From NCBI RefSeq assembly GCF_947499695.1, contig NZ_CANMPQ010000001.1, forward strand, positions 868,001 through 932,000: a stretch of DNA of 64,000 bases, written 5' to 3'. Origin of the DNA: an uncultured Allomuricauda sp. Its GTDB lineage: Bacteria > Bacteroidota > Bacteroidia > Flavobacteriales > Flavobacteriaceae. Within the stretch, counting starts at the first letter, position 1, and each line of letters opens with the position of its first letter. A program made the translations under genes and the position numbers. Below, in pieces: positions 44,942 through 53,606 of the stretch. Below the pieces are notes generated by a model, which was not told the DNA's origin, searched no databases, and worked only from the letters and a program-made list of their open reading frames with translations.

Positions 44942-45667
44942 ATGATTAAATTTTTTCGCAACATACGCCAAAACCTTTTCAACGAAGGAAAAACTACCAA
45001 ATACTTAAAGTACGCCATAGGCGAAATTGTGCTGGTTGTTATTGGCATTTTGATTGCGCTAAGTATTAATAATTGGAATGAATCACGTCAACAAAAGAAG
45101 GCTTTAAATAACATCTATAGTATTGTAGCGGAAGATTTAAAGAAAGATTCTTTAGAAGTAGACATGGTATTGAATTTTATGCTCGACAGAAAAAAGGTGT
45201 TTGAAAAAGTTTTAAATGACTCATTAAAATTAGAAGATGTTGAAGGAAACAAGGTTATCCACTCAATATTAACCGATGTAAGAGTGTTGAACATAGAAAA
45301 AAGAGGCTATAAGCTGCTGAGTAATTTTGAAGATAACATGATAAGTGAAAATGACTCTTTGGCTTTTAGAATTATCAATTTTTACGCAAGTTCCATTTTC
45401 TTTTCTGAAAAGGTGGAAACAATTATTATCGATGATTTAATAAAAACCAATGATCTTTGGAAGAATCAGGAATGGTATACCAATATTATGCAAAATAGAA
45501 AAGATGAAAAATTCATCGACTATATGCTGACAAATAGAGAATTCAAAAATTTATGTGCTTTTCGATACAGTATCTATTATGAAAATTATGCGCCAACAGT
45601 TGAGCAGTTTCAACAAGGTGGTCAACGAATCTTAGAAGCAATAAAAACCAGACTCAATAAAGAATAA
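44942..45667 (+). CDS. DUF6090 family membrane-anchored protein
   Basis: The 241-residue protein has the characteristic DUF6090 N-terminus: MIKFFRNIRQNLFNEGKTTKYLKYAIGEI in broken form, then one membrane helix VLVVIGILIALSINNWNE and a long helical extracytoplasmic domain. Many copies of this family occur in single flavobacterial genomes; function is unknown. It is bracketed by 27-base direct repeats F and G, consistent with a mobile single-gene unit. Confidence 0.85.
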   Translation: MIKFFRNIRQNLFNEGKTTKYLKYAIGEIVLVVIGILIALSINNWNESRQQKKALNNIYSIVAEDLKKDSLEVDMVLNFMLDRKKVFEKVLNDSLKLEDVEGNKVIHSILTDVRVLNIEKRGYKLLSNFEDNMISENDSLAFRIINFYASSIFFSEKVETIIIDDLIKTNDLWKNQEWYTNIMQNRKDEKFIDYMLTNREFKNLCAFRYSIYYENYAPTVEQFQQGGQRILEAIKTRLNKE

Positions 45668-45681
45668 TTAAAAAATCACAA

Positions 45682-45708
45682 GGCTAACAACGTGAATAAT
45701 TAATTGTT
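45682..45708 (+). repeat. 27-base direct repeat G, right side of DUF6090 unit
   Basis: It matches repeat F (44780-44806): identical GGCTAACAACG and TTAATTGTT at the same spacing. It begins 15 bases after the DUF6090 stop. Confidence 0.6.
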
Positions 45709-45833
45709 TTGGAATTTCTTCAGTGTAAATCCAGACGCATTAATTATCCTAACCAACGAAGAAAAATGACCAACGCCTTTTTCCACAACCAACCACAAAC
45801 AAACCTGTTAGTCGCAAGTTCAATAAAAATGAA

Positions 45834-46211
45834 ATGAAAGTTACAGTCGAAAAAAATGAAAAGGTTGCCAATATGATATTTGCATCCATTTATCCACTTT
45901 ACCTGAATAGATTGGAGAAGAATGGTAGAACAAAAGAAGAGCTCAATCAAGTAATTAACTGGTTTACCGGTTTTGATCAAGATGCTTTACAAGCGCTTAT
46001 TGATGAAAAAGCAACTTTTAGGACATTTTTTCAAAAAGCTAAAATACATCCTAACGCATACTTGATTAAAGGAGTTGTTTGTGGTTATCGAATTGAAGAA
46101 ATAGCCGATGAATTTGAATTGTATAAACAATGCAGACGTATGGAAAAGCTGATTGATGAATTGGCAAGAGGACGTAAAATGGAGAAAATTTTGCGTGAAG
46201 AAAAAAAGTAG
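45834..46211 (+). CDS. DUF2200 domain protein
   Basis: The 125-residue protein has the DUF2200 pattern: KVANMIFASIYPLYLNRLEK near the N-terminus, ELNQVINWFTGF in the middle and VCGYRIEEIADEF near the C-terminus. It is cytoplasmic, has no metal-binding cluster, and its function is unknown. It sits between repeat G and the amidohydrolase gene. Confidence 0.85.
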   Translation: MKVTVEKNEKVANMIFASIYPLYLNRLEKNGRTKEELNQVINWFTGFDQDALQALIDEKATFRTFFQKAKIHPNAYLIKGVVCGYRIEEIADEFELYKQCRRMEKLIDELARGRKMEKILREEKK

Positions 46212-46287
46212 AAACTCGCGCAAAACACCTAGATACATTAAAATACGGTTTAGCTGGAACGCTAGATGTCATTTGAAAACAAACATT

Positions 46288-47532
46288 ATGAGTAGATATA
46301 TACCAGTTCTAATCTTATTTTTTTTAAGTGTTTCCGATTCACACAGTCAAGAAGGAATCAACGAAATAATCATTAAAAACACCTATTTAATCGATGGAAA
46401 TGGAAGCAACCCTGAATTAAAATCCATCAAGATAGTGAACGGAATAATTACTGAAATTGAAAAACCTGAAAGGCTGCTAGGTACTGAAAATGCATTTATT
46501 ATAGATGGTTCTGACAGGTATTTAATTCCTGGCCTGATAGACAGTCATGTTCATTTAATGATAGGTGGCGATGAAAATGGGCAGAAAGAATTACTCTTTA
46601 AAATGTTGAAAACTGGTGTTACCACTGTTCAAGATTTAGTAGGAGATGCAAGAGATTTGGCATATTATTCAAAACAGCAAAAAAGAGGACTCATTAAATC
46701 ACCTGAAGTCTATTTTTCGGCTATGTTCACAACTGCTGACTTTATGAAAAAGGATTTTAGAATGGGCATGTTTCCTGAGGGTCAGAATGGTGAATTACCT
46801 TTTTTACAAGCGGTGGATGAAAATACTGATTTCAAGAAAGCAATAGCCAGAGCCCATGGTACTGGAGCGACTGCCATTAAATTATATGCAGGACTTTCAG
46901 AAAACATTATCAAGAATCTAACTAACGAAGCGCATGAAATGGGCTTGAAAGTTTGGTGTCACCCAGCGCAATTCCCACAAACTGCCCAGGATATAGTGGA
47001 AATTGATATTGATGTTTTTTGCCACGCAGGTTTATTAGCTTATACAAGTCAAAATGCGCCTTCAGAATATCATATATGGTTTAAAAAACTATACGACAAT
47101 GACCACTACGACGTATTCCCCGAAAGTCTAGAGGTCGATACTATTTTAAATACCATGTTAGAGCATAACACAATTCTTGATGCAACTTTAGTTGCCTGGA
47201 AATATTCAGACAAAGGTTTTGAATTGGCAACAAAAATTATCAAAAGAGCCCATGAACTTGGGGTAAAAATCACTACTGGAACCGATATTCAAGGGTTTCC
47301 CACACTAGAAGAGTTGTACCTCCTAGTAGAAGTTGTTGGCCTCTCACCAAAAGAAGCGCTAATAAGTTCCTCAAAAAATGGAGCTGAAGCTATTGGAATA
47401 GAAAAAACCCACGGTACAATTGAGGTAGGGAAGGTAGCAAACTTGTTATTGTTAAACGAAAATCCATTGATCAATATTAGAAATGTTCAGAAAATCGATA
47501 AGATCCTGATAAATGGTAATGTTGTAGATTAA
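46288..47532 (+). CDS. secreted amidohydrolase family protein
   Basis: From the ATG at 46288 the protein has 414 residues; the open frame extends upstream to 46153 but that part overlaps the DUF2200 gene and is not signal-like. There is a signal peptide (MSRYIPVLILFFLSVSDSHS), then the metal-binding LIDSHVHL (about residue 85), a KLYAGLS motif, WCHPAQFP, the conserved GTDIQG near 330 and the C-terminal ENPLINI segment. This is the imidazolonepropionase or dipeptidase-like branch of amidohydrolases; the substrate is unknown. Confidence 0.88.
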   Translation: MSRYIPVLILFFLSVSDSHSQEGINEIIIKNTYLIDGNGSNPELKSIKIVNGIITEIEKPERLLGTENAFIIDGSDRYLIPGLIDSHVHLMIGGDENGQKELLFKMLKTGVTTVQDLVGDARDLAYYSKQQKRGLIKSPEVYFSAMFTTADFMKKDFRMGMFPEGQNGELPFLQAVDENTDFKKAIARAHGTGATAIKLYAGLSENIIKNLTNEAHEMGLKVWCHPAQFPQTAQDIVEIDIDVFCHAGLLAYTSQNAPSEYHIWFKKLYDNDHYDVFPESLEVDTILNTMLEHNTILDATLVAWKYSDKGFELATKIIKRAHELGVKITTGTDIQGFPTLEELYLLVEVVGLSPKEALISSSKNGAEAIGIEKTHGTIEVGKVANLLLLNENPLINIRNVQKIDKILINGNVVD

Positions 47533-47564
47533 AACGCTCCAGCTTACAACCTCTATAAGTCATA

Positions 47565-47579
47565 CCTGCCTATGGCAGG
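47565..47579. repeat. short GC-rich inverted repeat
   Basis: CCTGCC and GGCAGG with a 3-base loop lie between the convergent amidohydrolase and Fur-family genes. There is no T-run, so it is a weak terminator candidate for either strand. Confidence 0.35.
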
Positions 47580-47627
47580 GTGCTAACCATACACAACCCC
47601 ATTATACCAATTCAATCTTAATATACG

Positions 47628-48002
47628 TTAAACACAATCTTTACAGGTTCCAGTCAAAACGCAATTCACCGTTTCCAACTTATAGTTTTGTGGTAAACTA
47701 AAGTTTACTGGTATAGGCAAGCATTCTATGGTTTCACAGGTTGAACAACGAAAATGAAAATGATTTTGCGGTTTATCGTTTTCATCACATCTTACGCACA
47801 AGGCAAAATACTGCTTCCCATTGTCTGCAACAATTCTATGCAACACACCATCTTCACAATACCTATTTAACACGCGGTAAATGGTAGCTCTATTAATATC
47901 AACACCAATTTTCTTTTCAATAGCACCCTGACTCATTGCTTTACCGGATGAATGTAAAACAGATAGCACCGCTTCTTTTGTAGCTGTGTTCCTTCTTTTC
48001 AT
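47628..48002 (-). CDS. Fur family transcriptional regulator
   Basis: From the ATG at 48002 the protein has 124 residues; a TTG would add three. It has the winged helix with DINRATIYRVLNRYCEDGVL and the metal-site cysteine pairs: CVRC, CSTC with a histidine-rich HFHF before it, and CKDC at the C-terminus. This fits the zinc-structured Fur/Zur group. Which metal or signal it senses is unclear. It is divergent from a thioredoxin-reductase-like gene, with two near-identical 19-base operator candidates between. Confidence 0.9.
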   Translation of the reverse strand: MKRRNTATKEAVLSVLHSSGKAMSQGAIEKKIGVDINRATIYRVLNRYCEDGVLHRIVADNGKQYFALCVRCDENDKPQNHFHFRCSTCETIECLPIPVNFSLPQNYKLETVNCVLTGTCKDCV

Positions 48003-48016
48003 TGTAAACAATAATT

Positions 48017-48035
48017 ATTGCGATTATGTTGCAAT
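48017..48035. promoter_or_regulatory. putative Fur-family operator, site 1
   Basis: ATTGC, 9 bases, GCAAT: a perfect inverted repeat overlapping the -33 element of the oxidoreductase promoter. It is identical to site 2 at 15 of 19 positions. Confidence 0.6.
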
Positions 48036-48058
48036 AGTACAAACTATTTCTATATTTG
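48029..48058 (+). promoter_or_regulatory. promoter of the thioredoxin-reductase-like gene
   Basis: TTG at 48029-48031, a 19-base spacer and TATATTTG at 48051-48058 match the Bacteroidota promoter pattern. Operator-like sites lie over its -33 element and just after its start. Confidence 0.7.
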
Positions 48059-48069
48059 CAACATTAATT

Positions 48070-48088
48070 AATGCGATATTGTCGCAAT
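48070..48088. promoter_or_regulatory. putative Fur-family operator, site 2
   Basis: AATGCGA, then TATTG, then TCGCAAT, containing the perfect inverted repeat TGCGA/TCGCA. It lies just downstream of the predicted start of transcription and matches site 1 at 15 of 19 positions. Confidence 0.6.
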
Positions 48089-48155
48089 TAAAAAGTTTAG
48101 TTGGTTTAGCATGTACTCTTCCGATTCCAATAGATTAGTTTAAAAATATGATGAT

Positions 48156-49064
48156 ATGGATACCATTAAAGATATTGATGTAATAATAATAGGCGGAAGC
48201 TATTCCGGTTTATCGGCCGCTTTGGCACTTGGTCGATCACTGCGTAATGTTATGATTATTGATGGTGGTTTTCCTTGTAATCGGCAGACCCCGCATTCCC
48301 ATAACTTTATTACTCAAGACGGTGCTTCCCCAAATAGCATTTCAAAAAAAGCTAAAGCACAAGTTTTAAAGTACGATACCATAACTTTTATTGAAGATGT
48401 AGCGGTCAGTGCTAAAAAAATTGATGACAGTTTTAATATTCTCACAACTTCTGGGAAGAAATTTCAAGCCAAAAAACTAATACTTGCTACTGGAATTAAG
48501 GATAAAATGCCCAATATAAAAGGATTTTCTGATTGCTGGGGTATATCGGTGGTTCACTGTCCTTATTGTCATGGCTACGAGATAAAAAATAAAAAAACCG
48601 GAATAATAGCCAATATAGAGGTAGCATTTCACTTGGCGCCTTTGGTGAAAAACCTAACTCCCAATCTCAGTATTCTACCTACCGTAAAGGCAGAGTTTAA
48701 CGATGAGCAAATTTCAAAACTGAGTGAAAATCATATAAATATTATTGAAAAAGAAATCACCGAAATAGAACATAAAAATGGTTATATAAAAAATGTCCTC
48801 TTTAGTGACAATAGTAGAGAACCTTTTGAGGCACTATATGCCCCTCTTCCATTTAAACAACATTCCAACATACCCGAATTATTAGGCTGTAAAATAAATG
48901 AACAAGGATATATTGAGGTGGATATGATGAACAAAACAACTGTAAATGGCGTGTTTGCTTGTGGCGACAACTGCTCAAGAATGCGTTCTGTGGCGAACGC
49001 AGTGGCTTCGGGAAGTATGGTTGGCGCCGTTATAAATATGGAATTATCAAATGAGAAATTTTAA
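48156..49064 (+). CDS. FAD-dependent thioredoxin-reductase-like oxidoreductase
   Basis: The 302-residue flavoprotein has GGSYSGLSAALALGRS for FAD binding at the N-terminus, the redox pair CPYC at about 135-138, and the C-terminal FAD motif CGDNCSRMRSVANAVASGS. It resembles small thioredoxin reductase-like enzymes (TrxB/HcaD group). The normal NADPH motif GxGxxA is replaced by TGIIANIEVAFH, so NADPH binding is doubtful. The Fur-type protein divergent from it probably regulates it. Confidence 0.85.
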   Translation: MDTIKDIDVIIIGGSYSGLSAALALGRSLRNVMIIDGGFPCNRQTPHSHNFITQDGASPNSISKKAKAQVLKYDTITFIEDVAVSAKKIDDSFNILTTSGKKFQAKKLILATGIKDKMPNIKGFSDCWGISVVHCPYCHGYEIKNKKTGIIANIEVAFHLAPLVKNLTPNLSILPTVKAEFNDEQISKLSENHINIIEKEITEIEHKNGYIKNVLFSDNSREPFEALYAPLPFKQHSNIPELLGCKINEQGYIEVDMMNKTTVNGVFACGDNCSRMRSVANAVASGSMVGAVINMELSNEKF

Positions 49065-49240
49065 GATAGTTACCAAGAAATCTATGGTTGAAGTATTTAT
49101 CAGTGATTTAGAACAAAGGTCTAAGTAAAACTAAAGGATAGTGAGCAGAAATCCACTTCAACTTAAGCCAGCCTATATATCCCAATGATTTTATATTTTA
49201 AAATGACAAAATAGTATCGGCCATCTGCTTCATTTTTAGC

Positions 49241-49248
49241 TAGTTTTG
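49241..49248 (+). promoter_or_regulatory. putative -7 promoter element TAGTTTTG for the plus-strand GH5 gene
   Basis: An exact match to TAnnTTTG lies 26 bases before the GH5 start. A clear -33 TTG is absent, so support is partial. Confidence 0.4.
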
Positions 49249-49274
49249 ATTAGAAGTCAATTAGTATAATAACA

Positions 49275-50276
49275 ATGAAGTTTTCCATTTTTCTTTCTGC
49301 CCTCCTATTTTCCTTCGCAACCGTAATGGGCCAACAGCTAAACCGTATTTCTGTTAAAGGAAATAGTTTCGTCAATCAACAAGGAGATACCATCGTATTT
49401 CGCGGTATGAGCTCGAGCGACCCCGATAAACTTGAAAACGATGGACTATGGACCAAACGCTATTTTGAAGAAATCAAAGATTGGGGTGCTAATTTGGTAC
49501 GATTTCCCATACACCCCAAACGTGTAAGAGATAGAGGTCAACAAGAATACCTAAAACTTCTTGATGATGGTATAAAATGGGCTGGTGAACTCGGCATTTA
49601 TGTGGTAATAGATTGGCACAGTATCGGTAATATTGAAACCGGTATCTATCTCTTGGATATTTACGACACAACCAAAAAGGAAACCTTTAATTTTTGGAAA
49701 ACCATGGCCGAGCGATATGGTGAAAATACCACAGTTGCATTTTATGAAATATTCAATGAGCCTACCATGAATCAACGAAAGTTTGGCACCTTGGATTGGG
49801 AGTCATGGAAAGCTTTCAATAAAGAAGTAATTACTGTTATCAGAGCTAATGGCGGAAAAGGCATTCCTTTGATAGCTGGCTTCAATTGGGCCTATGATCT
49901 TACTCCAGTCAAATTCAGTCCATTGGATGTGGAGGGAATTGGTTATGTAAGTCATCCATATCCTCAAAAAAGAGCTAAACCTTGGGAAGAAAAATGGACA
50001 CAGGATTGGGGATATGTAAAAGAGAATTATCCCGTAATACTAACTGAAATGGGTTTTTGTGGCCCGGATGACCCTGGAGCACATATTCCTGTCATCAGTG
50101 ACGAATCTTATGGAACGGCCATCACAAACTACTGTGACCAAAGGCAAATATCATATCTTGTTTGGGTATTTGATATGGAATGGGCTCCAAACATGTATAC
50201 GGATAGAAAATTTACACCATCCAGACAAGGAAGGTTTTTTAAGGAGAAGTTCAAGAGCTACCAAACCAAGAAGTAA
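49275..50276 (+). CDS. secreted glycoside hydrolase family 5 enzyme
   Basis: The 333-residue protein has a signal peptide (to about residue 19, VMGQ) and a GH5 TIM barrel, with the acid/base glutamate in FYEIFNEPT (about 160) and the nucleophile glutamate in VILTEMGF (about 258). GH5 enzymes cleave beta-1,4-glucans, mannans and related glycans; the subfamily cannot be fixed here. It is encoded on the plus strand, 18 to 36 bases before the VCBS/ASPIC gene, and faces the PUL operon on the minus strand. Confidence 0.9.
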   Translation: MKFSIFLSALLFSFATVMGQQLNRISVKGNSFVNQQGDTIVFRGMSSSDPDKLENDGLWTKRYFEEIKDWGANLVRFPIHPKRVRDRGQQEYLKLLDDGIKWAGELGIYVVIDWHSIGNIETGIYLLDIYDTTKKETFNFWKTMAERYGENTTVAFYEIFNEPTMNQRKFGTLDWESWKAFNKEVITVIRANGGKGIPLIAGFNWAYDLTPVKFSPLDVEGIGYVSHPYPQKRAKPWEEKWTQDWGYVKENYPVILTEMGFCGPDDPGAHIPVISDESYGTAITNYCDQRQISYLVWVFDMEWAPNMYTDRKFTPSRQGRFFKEKFKSYQTKK

Positions 50277-50311
50277 GGCTTCATAAAACTGTTTTGATAA
50301 TTGCTTGTTCA

Positions 50312-53300
50312 ATGATAAAACGGATTTACATATTAGTGGTGGCTTTGTTATTTTCCCTTTTGGGTTGCAAGGAGGAAGGAAATCAACACAACTTGTTGGA
50401 CAAATCTGAGGCCAATCCCAATTTTGTGCTAGTACCACATTCAAAAACGAAGATTGATTTCATAAATAAGGTTGAGCAAACCAATAGCTTTAATTTCTTG
50501 AACTACCTTGACATTTTTAATGGCGGTGGTGTTGCATTGGGTGATTTCGATAATGACGGTTTATTGGATATTTATCTCACATCAAACCAAAACTCCAACA
50601 AGCTTTATCTCAATCTTGGCGACTTCCAGTTCCAAGATATTACGGCAAAAGCCGGTGTATCAGATGAAACCGGCTGGTCAACAGGTGTCAATGTGCTGGA
50701 TATCAATAACGATGGAAATTTGGACATTTACGCGTGTAAATCAGGCTCTCTGGCCGATTCATCATTAAGAAAAAACAAACTTTTCATCAATCAAGGAAAT
50801 GCGACCTTTACTGAAGAAGCTGCCGCTTGGGGCCTAGACCATTCCGGATTTTCTATTCAGTCCTATGTTGTGGATTTTGACAAGGATGGAGATTTAGATC
50901 TGTATTTGGTAAACCATAGGTCCGATTTCAACAATGTTAGGAAAGTGGAGCCAAAAACGGACTTGGTCTATCATAATGAATTCTCGGACCAATTGTTTAG
51001 GAATGATGGGGATACTTTTACCAATATAACTGAGCAGGCAGGTTTAAGAAACAAAACTTGGGGGCTTAGTGCAGCAATAGGTGACTTTAATGAGGATGGC
51101 TGGCCAGACATTTACGTGGCCAATGATTTTATTCAACCAGACCATTTGTACATCAATCAGAAGGATGGGACGTTTAAAGACAACGTTCTTGAGACCTTCA
51201 ACCATATCTCCTATAACAGTATGGGCTCTGATTATGAAGACCTGAACAACGACCTACGGCCTGACCTACTTGTGCTTGATATGTTGGCCGAAGACCACCT
51301 GCGGAGCAAAGAGAATATGGCCACCATGGATAGCAAAGGGTTTCAATACATGGTGGACGCCCAATACCATTATCCGTACATGTCCAATATGCTGCAACTA
51401 AATCAAGGCAATGGTCATTTTAGTGAGATAGCGCAACTAGCCGGGATTTCGAAAACCGATTGGAGTTGGGCTCCGCTAATTGCTGATTTTGACAATGATG
51501 GGCACAAGGATATTTTTATTAGCAATGGAATTGAAAAGGACTTGGGGAACCAGGATTTTAGAAGAAAGCTACGCCCAACAATACAAGCCAACCCTCAAAT
51601 GGGTATTTCGGAGCTTGAGCAACTGATGCCTGGTGAAAAAATGGCCAATTACATCTTCCAGAACAAAGGAGATTTGAATTTTGAGAACGTTTCCAAGAAA
51701 TGGGGATTCAATATCCCTATCAATTCAAATGGTTCTGCTTATGGAGACCTAGACAATGACGGCGACCTTGATTTAGTGCTTAACAACTCATCTGACGTAG
51801 CCTCCATTTTTAAAAACAGTAATTCTGAAAACAATTTTATCAAATTAATCTTGAAAGGCGAAAAGCCAAATTTAGATGCCATTGGTGCTACTATTAAAGT
51901 GACAACTAAAAATGGTTCCCAAATCAAATCAAATTACTATGCTAGGGGCTATCAATCCGCAATGAAAGACGCTTTGCATTTTGGATTGGGAAGTTCAGAA
52001 AATATACAGTCCATAAAGGTTCAATGGCCAGATAGTACTTTTAGTATAATTCAAAATCCAAAAAGCAATCAAACCCTGGTGGTTGAGCAACAACAGGCAA
52101 CCCACGATTCAATGGAGAACATGCAAACTCCTATGCATCATTTTGTTGCCTATCAATCCAATTTACTGGGAATTGATTTCATTCACAAAGAATTAGAGTA
52201 TGACGACTTTGCAGATCAAGTACTGCTACCCCAAAAACTTTCACAGTTAGGACCTGATATTACTGTAGCAGATATTAATGGGGATGGATTGGAGGACTTT
52301 ATAGTTTCAGGTGCTCGGAATCAACCCAACAGTTTGTATGTACAGCATAAAAGTGGATATTTTGAAGAGGTCAATGTGCCTGCTTTTGAAAAACACAAAG
52401 CATTCGAGACTTTAGGACTTCATTTGTTTGATTTCGACGGAGATGGTGATATGGATTTGTATACTGCCAATGGTAGCTATGAGTTTGAATCGAACAGCGA
52501 GTATTTCCAAGATGTTTTATATATAAATGATGGTGGTACCCGTTTTGTAGCAACCGAACTGGTTCCGGACCTCAACACACCAACTAAAAAAATAACATCG
52601 TTGGATTATGACAGTGATGGAGATTTAGACCTTTTTATTGGAGGTCGATTTGAAACCAAGAAATACCCTTTGACTCCAAGATCTTATATTCTAGAAAACA
52701 GAAACGGTGTTTTTAAGGATGTGACCCAAAAAGTAGCTCCAAAATTTAAAAATATCGGAATGGTCACCGATATGGTATTTTCAGATTTTGATATGGATGG
52801 TGATAAGGATTTGATTGTTGTTGGAGAATGGATGGGGGTTTCTGTTTTTGAGAATACCGGAGGGCACTTCTCCCCTGCTTCATTGAGAAGCATAGAAGAT
52901 ACCGAAGGTTGGTGGCAAAGCATAACTCCTGTGGATATTGACAATGATGGTGACGAGGACTATTTATTGGGTAATTTGGGGACGAACAATAAATACCATC
53001 CAACTGTTGAGAAACCTTTACATGTGTATGCCAACTACCTTGATGACAATGAAAGTTTTGATATGGTGCTTAGTAAAGAGTACAAAGGAAAATTGGTTCC
53101 AACACGGGGCAAAGAATGCTCTACGGAACAAAATCCTTTTTTAAATCAGAAGTACAAATCATACAAGGAATTTGCCAATTCTTCTTTGCAGGATATTTAT
53201 GGCACCGATATGCTTCAAAACAGCTACCATGCGGAAGTCAAAAACTTTAGTTCTTGTCTCTTGGTTAACCAAGGTAATGGCAATTTTGCATTAAAAAAAC

Positions 53301-53605
53301 TACCCAACCAAGCGCAGCAAGGCCCGACATTGGACTTTGAACTCATGGATGTCGATAAAGACGGTTATCTGGATGTGGTGGGCATAGGGGCACTCCACGA
53401 AACAGAGGTAGAAACTATTCGCTATGATGGCAACCCAGGATACCTGCTTCTAAATAAGGGGGGCACTTTAAAACCCTCTCCAAATCAAGGATTTCATTTA
53501 GATACCAATACCAAGGTCCTCAAAAAAATTATGATAAAGGATGAGTCTTACCTGCTAGTTGGAAACAACAATGGCATTTTGCAAGTTTTAAAGGGCACCT
53601 TTTAA
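50312..53605 (+). CDS. large VCBS/FG-GAP repeat lipoprotein with ASPIC (UnbV) domain
   Basis: From the ATG at 50312 the protein has 1097 residues; the frame opens at TTG 50294 but the ATG gives a clean lipoprotein signal (LLGC, about Cys18). It carries about thirteen calcium-binding DxDxDG-type repeats (for example DFDNDGLLDIY and DIDNDGDEDYL) arranged as FG-GAP/VCBS blades, with a central ASPIC/UnbV domain (NNFIKLILKG to VEQ, about residues 500-590). CRTAC1-like proteins of this type occur beside PULs; the role is likely surface binding. It ends 1 base before the convergent GH26 gene. Confidence 0.9.
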   Translation: MIKRIYILVVALLFSLLGCKEEGNQHNLLDKSEANPNFVLVPHSKTKIDFINKVEQTNSFNFLNYLDIFNGGGVALGDFDNDGLLDIYLTSNQNSNKLYLNLGDFQFQDITAKAGVSDETGWSTGVNVLDINNDGNLDIYACKSGSLADSSLRKNKLFINQGNATFTEEAAAWGLDHSGFSIQSYVVDFDKDGDLDLYLVNHRSDFNNVRKVEPKTDLVYHNEFSDQLFRNDGDTFTNITEQAGLRNKTWGLSAAIGDFNEDGWPDIYVANDFIQPDHLYINQKDGTFKDNVLETFNHISYNSMGSDYEDLNNDLRPDLLVLDMLAEDHLRSKENMATMDSKGFQYMVDAQYHYPYMSNMLQLNQGNGHFSEIAQLAGISKTDWSWAPLIADFDNDGHKDIFISNGIEKDLGNQDFRRKLRPTIQANPQMGISELEQLMPGEKMANYIFQNKGDLNFENVSKKWGFNIPINSNGSAYGDLDNDGDLDLVLNNSSDVASIFKNSNSENNFIKLILKGEKPNLDAIGATIKVTTKNGSQIKSNYYARGYQSAMKDALHFGLGSSENIQSIKVQWPDSTFSIIQNPKSNQTLVVEQQQATHDSMENMQTPMHHFVAYQSNLLGIDFIHKELEYDDFADQVLLPQKLSQLGPDITVADINGDGLEDFIVSGARNQPNSLYVQHKSGYFEEVNVPAFEKHKAFETLGLHLFDFDGDGDMDLYTANGSYEFESNSEYFQDVLYINDGGTRFVATELVPDLNTPTKKITSLDYDSDGDLDLFIGGRFETKKYPLTPRSYILENRNGVFKDVTQKVAPKFKNIGMVTDMVFSDFDMDGDKDLIVVGEWMGVSVFENTGGHFSPASLRSIEDTEGWWQSITPVDIDNDGDEDYLLGNLGTNNKYHPTVEKPLHVYANYLDDNESFDMVLSKEYKGKLVPTRGKECSTEQNPFLNQKYKSYKEFANSSLQDIYGTDMLQNSYHAEVKNFSSCLLVNQGNGNFALKKLPNQAQQGPTLDFELMDVDKDGYLDVVGIGALHETEVETIRYDGNPGYLLLNKGGTLKPSPNQGFHLDTNTKVLKKIMIKDESYLLVGNNNGILQVLKGTF

Positions 53606-53606
53606 G

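Noticed and set aside
46153..46287. Upstream extension of the amidohydrolase frame
   Set aside because: It overlaps the DUF2200 gene and gives a basic, non-signal N-terminus, whereas the ATG at 46288 starts a clean signal peptide.
38811..49064. Transposon or insertion sequence
   Set aside because: No transposase gene and no terminal inverted repeats with target duplication were found.
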